Assembly (NCBI RefSeq): GCF_016584085.1
Contig: NZ_NRSJ01000002.1
Coordinates: 124,001 to 188,000 of the forward strand
Length of the DNA stretch: 64,000 nucleotides
Reading direction: 5' to 3'
DNA from: Halochromatium glycolicum
Lineage (GTDB): Bacteria; Pseudomonadota; Gammaproteobacteria; Chromatiales; Chromatiaceae
Under the pieces are notes generated by a model. It saw nothing but the letters and a program-made list of their open reading frames with translations. It made no database searches and had not been told where the DNA came from. How positions within the stretch are numbered: the stretch's first letter is position 1; each line of letters opens with the position of its first letter. Shown here in pieces: positions 9,520-18,964 of the stretch. The position numbers were made by a program, and so were the translations under genes.

Positions 9520-10311
9520 TTAGAGCGGCGCCAGCATATCCAGGAGTTGCTGCTGCTTCATCAGCGCATGAGCGAATAGCCGCTCCAGGAAGGCCGTGAT
9601 GTCGTTCATCATCACCATCAGCAGGAACATCCCGACCAGCAGCTGAGTCGGGAAGCCAATCGAGAACACGGTCAACTGGGGTGCTGACCGGTTAAGGATA
9701 CCGAGCGCTAAGCTGATCGTGATCAGCGGGCCAACCACCGGCAGGGCCAGCAGGGTGCCGGTCGTAAAGATGACCCCGCTGTAACGCGCGAGCATCTCGA
9801 ATGCGCCGGGATTGAACCCGCCCAGCCCGATCGGCAGCGTCTGGAAGCTGGTTGCAAGGATCTCGAGTACGATCAGATGGCCATTGAAGGCCAGGAACAT
9901 CAACAGCGTGATCATCAGCAGGATGCGCGAGAGCACGACCATGTTGGTGCCGCTGCCCGGGTCGAAGAAGGTCGCAAAGGCTAGACCCATCTTCAGACCG
10001 ATGAAGACCCCGGCCGCCTGCACGACGCCAAAGGTGAACTGCATCACCATCCCCATCGCCAGGCCGATGATCACCTGCTCGACCATGATCCAAACGCCGG
10101 CCCAGGACAGGATCGGCACGTCGGGCAGCGGCGGTATGACCGGTGCAATCACGATCGAGATCGCGACAGCGAGGCCGACCTTGGCCTCGTTCGGCACACT
10201 GGAGTGGCCCCAAAGTGGCGAGGCGGCAAGGAAGGCGGTGATGCGCGTGAACGGCCACAGGAACGCCGCCAGCCAGGTCTGCAGCTGATCGAAGGTGACC
10301 TCGAGCATCAC
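9520..10311 (-). CDS. fliR: Flagellar export protein FliR
   Basis: This 263-residue, highly hydrophobic protein has several membrane segments (for example FLAASPLWGHSSVPNEAKVG and VVGPLITISLALGILNRSAP), typical of FliR. FliR is a core component of the inner-membrane type III export gate, together with FliP and FliQ. The frame starts GTG-ATG at 10311/10308, and either could be used. It is the last gene of the fliLMNOPQR run. The usual next gene, flhB, is absent, and the neighbour is the convergent flgL. The 224-bp gap between them shows no convincing terminator hairpin. Confidence 0.96.
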   Translation of the reverse strand: MMLEVTFDQLQTWLAAFLWPFTRITAFLAASPLWGHSSVPNEAKVGLAVAISIVIAPVIPPLPDVPILSWAGVWIMVEQVIIGLAMGMVMQFTFGVVQAAGVFIGLKMGLAFATFFDPGSGTNMVVLSRILLMITLLMFLAFNGHLIVLEILATSFQTLPIGLGGFNPGAFEMLARYSGVIFTTGTLLALPVVGPLITISLALGILNRSAPQLTVFSIGFPTQLLVGMFLLMVMMNDITAFLERLFAHALMKQQQLLDMLAPL

Positions 10312-10363
10312 GGTTGGTCGGGGTGCGTGCCGGCTAATCGAACAGTCGGCGCGGCCGGCGCCG

Positions 10364-10633
10364 TTACGAGAACATCCGCGGGACCTCGGTAAAGAGCTTG
10401 CGGGTGAAGGTGGTGATCACCTGCAGCTGCCAGGGGCCTGCGAGCACGAGCACCGCGAAGACCGCCAGGATCTTCGGGATGAAGGTCAGGGTCATCTCGT
10501 TGACCTGGGTCGCCGCCTGGAACAGGCTGATGAGCAGGCCGGTCGCGAGCGTCGTCAACATGATCGGGCCGGCGAGGAAGAGCGCGACGCGCATCCCCTG
10601 ATAGGCGAGAGTCATCACTTCTTCGGGCTGCAT
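10364..10633 (-). CDS. fliQ: Flagellar export protein FliQ
   Basis: At 89 residues this is exactly the family length. It begins MQPEEVMTLAYQGMRVALFL and has two membrane helices, with the conserved FQAATQVNEMTLTFIPKILA between and within them. FliQ is a small subunit of the flagellar export gate. It lies 24 bp after fliP and 52 bp before fliR on the same strand. Confidence 0.97.
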   Translation of the reverse strand: MQPEEVMTLAYQGMRVALFLAGPIMLTTLATGLLISLFQAATQVNEMTLTFIPKILAVFAVLVLAGPWQLQVITTFTRKLFTEVPRMFS

Positions 10634-10657
10634 GGCTCTGATCTCCCCGTCTGTAGA

Positions 10658-11428
10658 TTAGAAATAGAAGCTCTCTGCCATCGAACCGAGGATGAGCTGC
10701 CAGCCGTCCACGAGCACGAACAGCATCAGCTTGAACGGCAATGAGATGATGATCGGCGGCACCATCATCATGCCCAGTGACATCAGGGTGCTCGCCACGA
10801 CTAGATCGATGATCAAGAATGGGATGAAGATCGTGAAACCGATCTGGAACGCCGTCTTGAGCTCGCTCGTGACAAAGGCCGGGACCAATATACGCAGCGG
10901 GACATCCTCTGGCCCCTGCATCGGCTCGATCTCGGCCAGGCGCGCGAACATGGCGAGATCCGGCTCGCGCGTTTGCGCGAGCATGAACTCCTTGAACGGC
11001 CCCTGCGCGCGCTGCAGAAACTCCCCGAACTCGATCTCTTCAGCGCTCAGCGGCGCCCAGGCATCCTGATAGACCTGATCGAACACGGGCGCCATGATGA
11101 AGAAGGTCAGAAACAGCGCCAGCCCGAGCAGCACCTGATTCGGCGGCGCCGCCTGCGTACCCATCGCCGTGCGCAGCAGGCTGAGCACGATGATGATCCG
11201 AGTGAAGCTGGTCATCATCAGCAACAGCGCTGGCAGGAACGCCAGGGAGCTGAGCAGCAACAGCGTCTGCAGCGAGAGCGACCACCGCTGCCCGCCGTCG
11301 TCCATCGGCTCGCTGATCAGCCCCGGGATTTGCTGCGCCTGGGAGGGTTCCACCCACAGCAAACCGATGCCGGTCAGCAATAGGAGCAGGGTGGAGGATC
11401 GCAAGGCCCAAAGCAGCGCGGCCTTCAT
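10658..11428 (-). CDS. fliP: Flagellar export protein FliP
   Basis: This 256-residue protein has an N-terminal cleavable hydrophobic signal (about 1-31, ending in EPSQA). The conserved core follows: [20 protein letters not shown], then [20 protein letters not shown] and the C-terminal [16 protein letters not shown]. FliP forms the periplasm-facing export channel with FliQ and FliR. Its start overlaps the stop of fliO by 4 bases (ATGA), which implies coupled translation. Confidence 0.97.
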   Translation of the reverse strand: MKAALLWALRSSTLLLLLTGIGLLWVEPSQAQQIPGLISEPMDDGGQRWSLSLQTLLLLSSLAFLPALLLMMTSFTRIIIVLSLLRTAMGTQAAPPNQVLLGLALFLTFFIMAPVFDQVYQDAWAPLSAEEIEFGEFLQRAQGPFKEFMLAQTREPDLAMFARLAEIEPMQGPEDVPLRILVPAFVTSELKTAFQIGFTIFIPFLIIDLVVASTLMSLGMMMVPPIIISLPFKLMLFVLVDGWQLILGSMAESFYF

Positions 11429-11820
11429 CGCAGCCCGATGTTGTGCTTGAGCGCTTTGGCAAAGCGCGTCGCGAAGGAGTCGTCAGGCTCGAACTGGGGA
11501 CCATTCATCTGGCTATTTGCCCCTGGCACCTGCTCAGACGACGGGGCAGGGAGCTTGTGCAGCCGGGTAACCTGACCGCCACCGACACCGAGCACCAGCC
11601 AGGTGGAGTCCACCTGGACGATCACGACCCGTTCCTTGAGCCCAACCGCGGTGCTGCCGATGACCTTGAGCGCTGCACCGCCACCAGCCGGGGCCGCGCG
11701 AAAGCGGCGCACGATGAAGGCGGCCGTTAGGATGATCAGCACGATCACCAGCAAAGCGACGCTGAGCTTCGCCAACTCGGCAAAGCCGACCAGGGTATCG
11801 CCGCTGGCGACCTCGTTCAT
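11425..11820 (-). CDS. fliO: Flagellar biosynthesis protein FliO
   Basis: This 131-residue protein has one membrane helix (about residues 14-35, [20 protein letters not shown]). A small cytoplasmic domain follows with the FliO-like [20 protein letters not shown] segment. FliO assists assembly of the FliP channel. It is short but within the range for this fast-evolving family. Its position between fliN and fliP, with 4-base overlaps on both sides, makes the call secure despite weak conservation. Confidence 0.92.
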   Translation of the reverse strand: MNEVASGDTLVGFAELAKLSVALLVIVLIILTAAFIVRRFRAAPAGGGAALKVIGSTAVGLKERVVIVQVDSTWLVLGVGGGQVTRLHKLPAPSSEQVPGANSQMNGPQFEPDDSFATRFAKALKHNIGLR

Positions 11821-12494
11821 CGGTTCAGCTTCTGGACGCGTTCGGACGGACTGATGATCTCGGTGATGCGGATGCCATACTTGTCTTCGACGACGACGAC
11901 CTCGCCCTGAGCGATCAGGTAGCCGTTGATCAGGATGTCCATCGGCTCGCCGGCAAGCCCATCGAGCTCGACGACAGAGCCCTGCGCCATCTCCAGCAGC
12001 TGCTTGATGGTCACCTTGGTCCGACCCAGCTCCACCGACAGCCGCACCGGGATGTCCAAGATCATCTCCAGATCCCGGCTCTCGGTCTTCTGGCCCGACT
12101 GCTCTAACGGCCGGAATACGCGATCGCCTGCCGCCTCGGCCGCAGCCTGCGACGAAGCAGTCGTCTCAGACGGCGCGCTGGCGGGCGGCTCATCGCTCGG
12201 CGGCTCGGTCTCAGCACTTGGGGTCTGCGCTTCCTGCTCGGCCATCGCCGCCGCCCAGAGTTCCTCTTCACCGCCGTCGCTCCTTTCGGGCGTTTCGCTG
12301 TCGGCGGTCTCAGCGGCTTCCTGCTCGGCCATCGCCGCCGCCCAGAGGTCGAGATCGGCATCGGTCTCTCCAACGCCCTCGTCGCCTTCCTGGTCGGCCA
12401 CCTCTTCCTCGGGCCGCTTGGCCTCGTCCTCGGGAGCCTGATCCGCGGAGCGCTCGTCCCCGGCCGTCTGCTCGGTTTCGTCTTGATCAGTCAT
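11817..12494 (-). CDS. fliN: Flagellar motor switch protein FliN with long acidic N-terminus
   Basis: The C-terminal about 85 residues are a canonical SpoA/FliN domain: ILDIPVRLSVELGRTKVTIK, then LDGLAGEPMDILINGYLIAQ and VEDKYGIRITEIISPSERV. FliN lies at the base of the C-ring and binds FliH and CheY-P. The protein has 225 residues against about 110-155 usually. The extra N-terminal ~135 residues are acidic and Ala/Glu/Ser-rich and hold two copies of LWAAAMAEQEA. That motif normally occurs once at the FliN N-terminus. The gene overlaps fliM by 8 bp and fliO by 4 bp. Confidence 0.96.
   Translation of the reverse strand: MTDQDETEQTAGDERSADQAPEDEAKRPEEEVADQEGDEGVGETDADLDLWAAAMAEQEAAETADSETPERSDGGEEELWAAAMAEQEAQTPSAETEPPSDEPPASAPSETTASSQAAAEAAGDRVFRPLEQSGQKTESRDLEMILDIPVRLSVELGRTKVTIKQLLEMAQGSVVELDGLAGEPMDILINGYLIAQGEVVVVEDKYGIRITEIISPSERVQKLNR
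12231..12347 (-). repeat. 30-bp direct repeat duplicating the FliN N-terminal motif
   Basis: The same 30 bases occur at 12231-12260 and 12318-12347, 87 bp apart (29 codons), inside fliN. They encode the two LWAAAMAEQEA copies. The perfect identity at DNA level indicates a recent or actively homogenised in-frame duplication. Confidence 0.88.
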
Positions 12495-13554
12495 GATGTG
12501 TTGCTTTGGTCTCCGACCGCTGGGCGCGACGTCTGCTGATGAATGCGTCTTCAGCCTCGAGCGGTTCCTGCTGACGCGCGTGGTCGATCATCTGCACCAC
12601 TCGCAGCGCGCGGCGGTCGTTCTGGCTACCGTACTCGCATTCCATGACGGGGATACCGTCGACGCTGGTCAAGACCGTGTCGGGCAGCTCGATCGGCAGG
12701 ATATCCCCAACCTTCAGTGAGAGCACTTGATTGATCCGCGAGGGGATCGTCGTCAGATTCGCGACGAGCTCGATCTGCGATTGCCGCAGCTCACCGGCCA
12801 TCCGCCTCCCCCAGAGATTGTCTGGGTCCTGGCCACCGTCCCGGAGCGGATTGCTCAGGATGTCGCGCACCGGCTCGATCATCGCGAACGGGATACAGAT
12901 CTGGAAACTGGTCGCGAGGTTGCCGACATCGATATTGAATGAGGTGTTGACGACAATCTCATTCGGTGAATTGGTGATGTTCGCGAACTTCGACTGCATC
13001 TCGCTGCGGAGATAGCTGATCTCGAGCGGATAGATTGGCCGCCAGGATTCGCTGTAGGCGTCGATGGCCAGTTGGAGCATGCGCTGAATGATGCGCTGCT
13101 CCGTGTTGGTGAATTCGCGGCCTTCGGAGCGCGTCAGAAACCGCCCATCCCCGCCGAAGAGATTGTCCACGACCATAAAGACCAGGGTTGGCGGAAACAC
13201 GATCAGTGCCGAGCCCTTGAGCGGTCTCATCGCGATGATATTGATATTGGTCGGGACCGGCACATTGCGCGAGAAGTCGCTGTAGCTCTGATACCGCACC
13301 GTGTCGACGGTGATGTCTGCGCTGCGGCGCAGGAAGTTGAAGATCGCGACCCGAAAGTGGCGTGCGAAGCGCTCGTTGATGATATCGAGCGCGTGCAGCC
13401 GCTCGCGCACCACCCGATGCTGCGTGGCCGGGTCATAGCGGCGCATACGCGACTGCGCGCCCGCCCCTTGCTGTGCGGAGCCTTCATCGTCGCCGCTGAC
13501 CCCCTTCAGGAGGGCATCGATCTCTTCTTGCGACAGTAAGTCGTCTTGGGACAT
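12487..13554 (-). CDS. fliM: Flagellar motor switch protein FliM
   Basis: This 355-residue protein begins MSQDDLLSQEEIDALLKGVS, where EIDALL is the CheY-P binding motif of FliM. The middle domain begins RRYDPATQHRVVRERLHALD, and the C-terminal SpoA-type domain contains LKVGDILPIELPDTVLTSVD. FliM forms the C-ring wall and transmits the chemotaxis signal. It lies 15 bp after fliL and overlaps fliN. Its length is slightly above the norm because of a C-terminal tail that ends in Arg-rich and His/Asp residues. Confidence 0.97.
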   Translation of the reverse strand: MSQDDLLSQEEIDALLKGVSGDDEGSAQQGAGAQSRMRRYDPATQHRVVRERLHALDIINERFARHFRVAIFNFLRRSADITVDTVRYQSYSDFSRNVPVPTNINIIAMRPLKGSALIVFPPTLVFMVVDNLFGGDGRFLTRSEGREFTNTEQRIIQRMLQLAIDAYSESWRPIYPLEISYLRSEMQSKFANITNSPNEIVVNTSFNIDVGNLATSFQICIPFAMIEPVRDILSNPLRDGGQDPDNLWGRRMAGELRQSQIELVANLTTIPSRINQVLSLKVGDILPIELPDTVLTSVDGIPVMECEYGSQNDRRALRVVQMIDHARQQEPLEAEDAFISRRRAQRSETKATHHD

Positions 13555-13569
13555 AAAGCCAGTCGCGGG

Positions 13570-14049
13570 CTACTGCACGATGAACTCGGTGAACAGGACT
13601 TCGTCGATGACAAGCTCAGGTTGATCCTCGGCCAAGGGAGGCGACGTGAGCGTCGCGACCAGCCGATCGGCCAGCTTCTCCTTGCCGGTAGCGGTGGTCA
13701 GCTCGTCGACCTGCTCGTCGGAAAGCTTCATCAACAGGCGACTGCGCACCTGCGGCAGATATTCCTCGAGCATCGCTTTCGTCCGTTGATTGCCGACCTT
13801 GAAAGTGATGCCGATGTAGAGCAGCCGGCTACTGCCGGTCGAGCTGCTCAGGTTGATCGTGAACGGCTCGAGCTCGACGAAGATTGGTGGCTCGCGCTCC
13901 GTCTCCTCGGTTGCCTGATCGCCGTTTGTGCCGCCTGCGTCTGACTGCCAGGCCAGGTAGGCCGCAACGACTGCAGTGATCAGCGACAGCACGACCAGTA
14001 CGATCATCAGCCACAGCAGCTTGTTCGAGCCAGTCTTGGAATCCGCCAC
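13570..14049 (-). CDS. fliL: Flagellar basal-body protein FliL
   Basis: This 159-residue protein has a short cytoplasmic start (MADSKTGSNK) and one membrane helix (about 11-32). An acidic linker leads to a periplasmic FliL domain with FTINLSSSTGSSRLLYIGIT and ending in VLFTEFIVQ, the usual FliL end. FliL sits next to the stator and supports torque. It is the first gene of the fliLMNOPQR run. A 124-bp gap separates it from fliK, so it may have its own promoter. Confidence 0.95.
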   Translation of the reverse strand: MADSKTGSNKLLWLMIVLVVLSLITAVVAAYLAWQSDAGGTNGDQATEETEREPPIFVELEPFTINLSSSTGSSRLLYIGITFKVGNQRTKAMLEEYLPQVRSRLLMKLSDEQVDELTTATGKEKLADRLVATLTSPPLAEDQPELVIDEVLFTEFIVQ

Positions 14050-14121
14050 GCTCTGATGGACCTCCTGATGAGCTACCGCATCAAGTATGCGGGAAGGGTG
14101 AAACGCGCAAAAGAGGGAATA

Positions 14122-14138
14122 GGCGCTGGAACAGCGCC
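14122..14138 (-). terminator. Possible hairpin downstream of fliK
   Basis: A perfect 7-bp stem with a 3-base loop (GGCGCTG, GAA, CAGCGCC on the + strand) lies 36 bp after the fliK stop. On the transcribed strand it is followed by a mixed pyrimidine run (TATTCCCTCTTTTG) rather than a clean T tract. It could be a weak terminator or attenuator separating fliFGHIJK from fliLMNOPQR. Confidence 0.35.
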
Positions 14139-14173
14139 CATCTTATCGAATGGAAGACGCCGAGACTCCTCGG

Positions 14174-15838
14174 CTAGGCGTAGAGATCCACCCGGCCATC
14201 CAGCTGGATCGCCGTCGCGGCAGGTATCTCGTCAAATAGAGGCTCGTCCGTGCTGCCCGACAAACCAACTCCCTCCCTATTGCCCTGTCCGTCGTGTCCA
14301 GCCGATTGAGGGTTGGACTCTGGATGTTGCTCTCCAACCGAGGTCTCCCCCAATTGGATACCCTGTTCCGCCAGGGCCTCACGCAACTGAGGGATTGCTT
14401 GCTCGACTGCACCCCGGACCTGCGCGTTTGCAGACAGGAATTGGATCTGCGTGCTCTGCTCAAAGACCTTCAGCGAGACCGTCAGCGGCCCAAGCTCTGG
14501 CGGGTTCAGCCGGATCTCGACCTTTTGCTCACCGCCGCGCTGAGTCAGCATCACCAGCTGCTGGCCGAGCTGCTGCGGCCAAGCCGAACTCGTCAGCGGC
14601 GCATTGATACCTGCCGTCATCGCGGAGGCGCCGGTGCCAGACGCCGCGCTCGTCGCGGCAGCTTGACCGCCCAGCATGCCGCCTGCCAGGTTCATGCCGT
14701 CAGTGCCTGATCGACCCAGGCCAGAGCCCGAACCAGAGCCAGAACCGGCCCCACCGTCGCGGCTTGCGATCGCGGATAGGATCGCGTCTCGGAATCCGGC
14801 CGGCAATGACTCCGCGTTCTGCCGTTGGCTGGACCCATCAAGCAGCGCCTGCACGCCCTCGGCTGTCAACGCGCCACGCTGAGCACTATTGAGCGTGAGT
14901 GGTTGATTGAGCCGGGTCTCGTTACTGAGCCACTCCCGCAGCTGCCCTCGAAGCTCGGACAGATCAACGCGAAGACTGTCACTCGATGACCGTCCCTCAC
15001 CCTGTTGGGCCGCCAACAGGGCGTCAACCTGAGCGAATAGCTGCTCATCCATCTGCGGCGAGCGTTGTGGTGCCAGGCCGGATGCGGCGCCGTCAAGCAG
15101 CGCATTGTGTTGCCGTTCTGCCAGATCCCCGATCAGCCCAGCCTGCTCGGCGGTGGAGCCTATTGAGCCCATCTCGCGCCAGCCGGCGAGCAGCGCCTCC
15201 GCTGCCTCGGCAGGTCGATCACGGCTCAGCGCGTCCATGACCTGCTGGCGCACAGTGTCGGGCAGCCCTTCAGCCAGATTGGCGATCAGGTCAGTCTGTC
15301 CCTCGGCGCCGAGCTGCTGCCATTCGCTGAAGAGCGATTCACTCACTAGGGTTTGCCCCGCCTCGCCAGGTAAGGCGTCGTTCAGCAGCGCGAGCAGTTG
15401 CTCGCGCTTACTGGCGGGGAGCTGTTCCTCCAACGAGCTCAGCAAGGCCTGCATCGCGCCCTGGGGCAACGTCTCAGCTGCGGCCGGTCCCTGCTGACCT
15501 GAAAGCTCGGCAGCATCGGCCAGCTGCTGGAGCACTGCCTGCCAACCGCCTGCGCCGCTGGCGCTGTCCTGCATGCTTGCCGGCAGTAGCGAACCTTCTT
15601 GAGAGCGAACAGCCGCCGACGGCACCGCGTTCGCGAGCCCGCGTCCGGGGCCCTCCGCTGCAACAGGTGTCACGAACCCAGCGCCGCTCAGGCCCGAACG
15701 CCCGCTAGCGGAATCCTGCGATGCACGGGCCAACTGTTGCGCAAACGCACCTGCCTCGGCCGCGGCCTCGGCAGGTTTGTGACCCGTTGTCTGGTTGGAG
15801 CCGGAAGCGAGAAGAAGCTGGACGTCGATCAAGATCAT
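14174..15838 (-). CDS. fliK: Flagellar hook-length control protein FliK
   Basis: This 554-residue protein is low in complexity (Ala/Gln/Ser/Gly-rich) through most of its length. Near residues 440-515 it has the conserved FliK C-terminal domain with VEIRLNPPELGPLTVSLKVF followed by IQFLSANAQVRGAVEQAIPQ. FliK is a secreted molecular ruler that switches export from hook to filament substrates. A GSGSGSGSG stretch lies before that domain. The gene sits 5 bp from fliJ in the standard order. The variable N-terminal part cannot be assigned further. Confidence 0.92.
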   Translation of the reverse strand: MILIDVQLLLASGSNQTTGHKPAEAAAEAGAFAQQLARASQDSASGRSGLSGAGFVTPVAAEGPGRGLANAVPSAAVRSQEGSLLPASMQDSASGAGGWQAVLQQLADAAELSGQQGPAAAETLPQGAMQALLSSLEEQLPASKREQLLALLNDALPGEAGQTLVSESLFSEWQQLGAEGQTDLIANLAEGLPDTVRQQVMDALSRDRPAEAAEALLAGWREMGSIGSTAEQAGLIGDLAERQHNALLDGAASGLAPQRSPQMDEQLFAQVDALLAAQQGEGRSSSDSLRVDLSELRGQLREWLSNETRLNQPLTLNSAQRGALTAEGVQALLDGSSQRQNAESLPAGFRDAILSAIASRDGGAGSGSGSGSGLGRSGTDGMNLAGGMLGGQAAATSAASGTGASAMTAGINAPLTSSAWPQQLGQQLVMLTQRGGEQKVEIRLNPPELGPLTVSLKVFEQSTQIQFLSANAQVRGAVEQAIPQLREALAEQGIQLGETSVGEQHPESNPQSAGHDGQGNREGVGLSGSTDEPLFDEIPAATAIQLDGRVDLYA

Positions 15839-15843
15839 GACCC

Positions 15844-16302
15844 TCAGGCATCCTGCGGACGAAGGCGGCGCCGGACCTCGCGGTTCGTCACCAGCTCATC
15901 GCTCAGCCGCTGCTCTCGGCGAGCCTCTGCACGCTGTTCCTCCAGCGCGCGCCGGGCAGCCAAAGTGTTGTAAGAGGATAGCCTAGATTGCTCGTTCTGC
16001 CACCTCTTCTGCGTGCTGGATACGCGTTTTTGCTGGTCAGTTAACGCTTTGCGCGCCCGCACCAATGCGTCGTCCAAGGCCCCCAGGAACTGTTGGTAGT
16101 TGAGCATCGTGGCCGAATCGATCCCGTCGCACATGGCCTGCTGAAGGCGTTTCGCGTACTCGTCGCGATAGGCGTCGAGGGACTCGAGCTGCTGCGCGAC
16201 CAGACGCTCGTTGTTGCGCTCATTGGCCAGCGCTTGCCCCGCTTGGTCGCGAGACTCCCGAGCCAACTCGGTGAGTGTCTCAAGTGGTGTCGGTGCGACC
16301 AT
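15844..16302 (-). CDS. fliJ: Flagellar export chaperone FliJ
   Basis: This 152-residue protein is predicted to be almost entirely helical coiled coil (TLTELARESRDQAGQALANE, then ALTDQQKRVSSTQKRWQNEQ). It ends in an Arg/Glu-rich helix, as FliJ proteins do. FliJ is a soluble export chaperone that contacts the FliI ATPase and the FlhA gate. Sequence conservation in the family is poor, so the position between fliI and fliK carries much of the call. Confidence 0.9.
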   Translation of the reverse strand: MVAPTPLETLTELARESRDQAGQALANERNNERLVAQQLESLDAYRDEYAKRLQQAMCDGIDSATMLNYQQFLGALDDALVRARKALTDQQKRVSSTQKRWQNEQSRLSSYNTLAARRALEEQRAEARREQRLSDELVTNREVRRRLRPQDA

Positions 16303-16328
16303 TCAGCCTCCTGTTCTCCCGTTACTTT

Positions 16329-17711
16329 TTACTTTCCAACCACCGCAGTGAGCGCTTCGCGCGCATCTGAGATGCTTGCTGCCTGATCCATACCTTGCTG
16401 CAGGAAGGCCTCGACCTGCGGATAACGCTTCACGGCTTCGTCGAGACCCGGATCATGTCCCGGGCTGTAGGCGCCAACGCTGATCAGATCGCGGTTACGG
16501 TGATAGCGCGAGAAGAGCTGCTTGAACCGCTGCGCCTGGCGCTGCTGGCGCTCATCCACGATCGCCGGCATCGCGCGGCTGATCGAGCCCTCGATATCGA
16601 CCGCCGGGTAGTGCCCGGCGTCGGCCAGCGCTCGTGAGAGGACGATATGGCCATCGAGGATCGCGCGCGCTGCATCGGCAATCGGGTCCTGCTGATCATC
16701 ACCCTCGGTCAGCACCGTGTAAAACGCCGTGATCGAGCCGCCGCCGCGCGACGCGTTCCCCGCGCGCTCGACCAGGTTCGGCAGCTTTGCGAAGACCGAA
16801 GGCGGATAGCCCTTGGTCGCCGGCGGCTCGCCCACAGCCAGCGCGATCTCACGTTGGGCCATCGCGTAACGTGTTAGCGAATCCATGATCAACAGTACCG
16901 CAAGCCCTTGATCCCGAAACCATTCCGCGAGCCGCGTCGCATAGGCCGCGCCCTGCAGCCGCTGCAGCGGTGAGGTGTCCGCCGGTGCCGCAACCACGAC
17001 TGCGCGCCGGCGTCCTTCCTCGCCTAAGATATTATTGATGAAATCCTGGACCTCACGGCCGCGCTCGCCGATAAGTGCGACGATGATCACATCTGCGCGG
17101 GTATAGCGGGCCATCATCCCGAGCAGCACCGACTTGCCGACGCCAGAGCCCGCGAACAGCCCCATGCGCTGGCCGCGCCCGACACTGAGCAGCGCATTGA
17201 TCGAGCGGATGCCGACGTCAATCTGCTCCTCGATCGGTGCCCGCGCGAGCGGGTTCAGCGGCTTCACGGTCAGATGTCCGTGCGGGGCATCGTCCAGCGA
17301 GGCGAGCCCGTCCAATGGCTCGCCGTTGCCGTCCACCACGCGGCCGAGAAGCGGCTCACCGAGCGGGAACCGACGCGCCGCGCTGCGCGTTCCCTCGCCA
17401 AGCGCGAATACCCGCGCACCCGGCTGCAGGCCCGTGATGCCCGCCAGCGGCATCAAGAACAGCTTCTCGTCCGAGAAGCCGACGACCTCGGCCTCCGCGA
17501 AGCGCTCGTCGTCATCGCCGGAGGAGGGAAGCTCGATCAGGCAGCCCCCTCCGAGCGGCACCTGCAGACCGACGGTCTCGATCACTAGGCCGGAGGCACG
17601 CATCACCCGTCCACTCGTGCGCCAGCGTTGAATGCTCTCGACCCGCGTGCGGACGCGGCCCAGCGATTGGTGCCAGCGTCTGATGTGAGGGTTCTCGGCG
17701 ACCGTGCTCAT
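16329..17711 (-). CDS. fliI: Flagellum-specific export ATPase FliI
   Basis: This 460-residue ATPase is related to the F1 beta subunit. Its Walker A is [17 protein letters not shown], its Walker B is [12 protein letters not shown], and it has the family segments [15 protein letters not shown] and [20 protein letters not shown]. FliI energises and feeds substrates to the flagellar export gate with FliH and FliJ. The length is typical. Its start overlaps the end of fliH by 4 bases. Confidence 0.98.
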   Translation of the reverse strand: MSTVAENPHIRRWHQSLGRVRTRVESIQRWRTSGRVMRASGLVIETVGLQVPLGGGCLIELPSSGDDDERFAEAEVVGFSDEKLFLMPLAGITGLQPGARVFALGEGTRSAARRFPLGEPLLGRVVDGNGEPLDGLASLDDAPHGHLTVKPLNPLARAPIEEQIDVGIRSINALLSVGRGQRMGLFAGSGVGKSVLLGMMARYTRADVIIVALIGERGREVQDFINNILGEEGRRRAVVVAAPADTSPLQRLQGAAYATRLAEWFRDQGLAVLLIMDSLTRYAMAQREIALAVGEPPATKGYPPSVFAKLPNLVERAGNASRGGGSITAFYTVLTEGDDQQDPIADAARAILDGHIVLSRALADAGHYPAVDIEGSISRAMPAIVDERQQRQAQRFKQLFSRYHRNRDLISVGAYSPGHDPGLDEAVKRYPQVEAFLQQGMDQAASISDAREALTAVVGK

Positions 17712-18964
17712 TGCCCGCTGGGATTGTCCTTGGGCGCGGCTTGGGGTGCGGCTTGGGGTGCGGCTTGGGGTGCGGCTTGGGCGGCGTCTTGCTGAGGGCG
17801 AGATTGCTCTGCAGCCGGTTCTTTCGCGCCAGGTTCCGTCTCAGGCCGCTTGGAGACGGCCTCCGCGGCCGCCTGCAGCGCCTCCGCCTCGGCCACCTGC
17901 TCACTGGCTGGACGGCGCCGCCGCACCTGCTGCTGAACCGACTCCCAGCGCGACTCCCAGGTCGCGTCCAGCTCACCGTGCTCGCTGGTGACGCGGCAGC
18001 CACCGCGGCTCACCTGATCATCCGGCTGCAGCGCCCAGCCGGCCGCCTCCAGCTCTTGCCCCAGCCAATCACTCACCAGGGCATGGTCCTCCGGATGGAG
18101 CCAGAGCCGCGGCTTTCCATGCATCGTCGGCTCCGTATGCAGTAGCGCGCGCACGAGATCCACCACCTGCTCCGGGCGGGCATCCAGCGCCTCGGCGGCC
18201 AGCTGTCGCCCGGTGGCCAGCGCAAGGTCCACGATCTCGTTGGCCAGCTCATCGTCGAGCTGAGCCAGCGCCTCGCTGAACTGGATGGCCAGATTGCGCA
18301 ACGGCTCCAACCGCTCGGCGATCTGCGCCTCCAGCTCCGCAGCGGCGGCCTCGCGCCCTTCTTGTAGGCCCTTCTCGTAACCCTCGGCATGTCCGGCCTC
18401 GAGCCCTTCGCGGCGCGCCTGTTCACGGGCCTGCTCCCGCTCGGCCTCCAATGCCTTGCGATGGGCCGCCTCGCGCCGACGGGCAGCGGCCTTGGCCTGC
18501 TCGGACGCTGCCTGCGCCTTCTTCGCCGACGCACCAGGCTCAGTCTGGGCCGCGCGCGCCGTATCGCGTTGATCCGCCGAGCGGGCGACCTGGCCCGACG
18601 CCTCGCCAGAGGCCGACGGGGAGGCTGATGAGTCAGCACCTGCCGAACCAGCTGACCGGCCTTGCCGGCCGCTCGGTCGATTCGACTTCGCGTCTGTTCG
18701 CGGGGCCGCATTCGTCCCGGCTGCCGTACTCGGCCGCGATGGCGTATCGGAACGGGCCGCCGCATCAGGCCGCGATGCCGCATCAGGCCGGAAAGACGCA
18801 TCCGACCGAGTCTTCGAATCATCCCGGGCCGCCGAATCAGACCGGGAAAGCGGGCGCTGCCGACCAGCCGGCTCCTGCGGCCTTGGCGGCGTCAGCTGGT
18901 TCATCTCCCAGCGTCTCCAGGGCACATCCTGCTCGTGCACCACCTTGGCGTCGGTCCTAGACAT
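17708..18964 (-). CDS. fliH: Flagellar assembly protein FliH with extended low-complexity ends
   Basis: I place the start at the ATG at 18964 ([20 protein letters not shown]), which overlaps the end of fliG by 8 bp. An ATG at 18979 is also possible. The protein has about 418 residues against 230-270 usually. The conserved FliH core begins near the [20 protein letters not shown] helix and includes LYSNL-free [20 protein letters not shown]. The N-terminal 150 residues are a Ser/Arg/Asp/Pro-rich repeat region, and the C-terminus carries four AAPQ-type repeats. FliH is the stator of the FliI ATPase and links it to FliN. Confidence 0.93.
   Translation of the reverse strand: MSRTDAKVVHEQDVPWRRWEMNQLTPPRPQEPAGRQRPLSRSDSAARDDSKTRSDASFRPDAASRPDAAARSDTPSRPSTAAGTNAAPRTDAKSNRPSGRQGRSAGSAGADSSASPSASGEASGQVARSADQRDTARAAQTEPGASAKKAQAASEQAKAAARRREAAHRKALEAEREQAREQARREGLEAGHAEGYEKGLQEGREAAAAELEAQIAERLEPLRNLAIQFSEALAQLDDELANEIVDLALATGRQLAAEALDARPEQVVDLVRALLHTEPTMHGKPRLWLHPEDHALVSDWLGQELEAAGWALQPDDQVSRGGCRVTSEHGELDATWESRWESVQQQVRRRRPASEQVAEAEALQAAAEAVSKRPETEPGAKEPAAEQSRPQQDAAQAAPQAAPQAAPQAAPKDNPSGQ
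17738..17785 (-). repeat. 12-bp tandem repeat at the 3' end of fliH
   Basis: Four copies of a 12-base unit (GGCTTGGGGTGC on the + strand) run without interruption and encode the repeated QAAP tetrapeptide near the FliH C-terminus. A unit length divisible by three allows copy-number change without a frameshift. Confidence 0.9.

Noticed and set aside
17738..17785. Regular short repeats as a possible CRISPR array
   Set aside because: Contiguous 12-bp units without spacers lie within the fliH coding frame, so this is a coding microsatellite.
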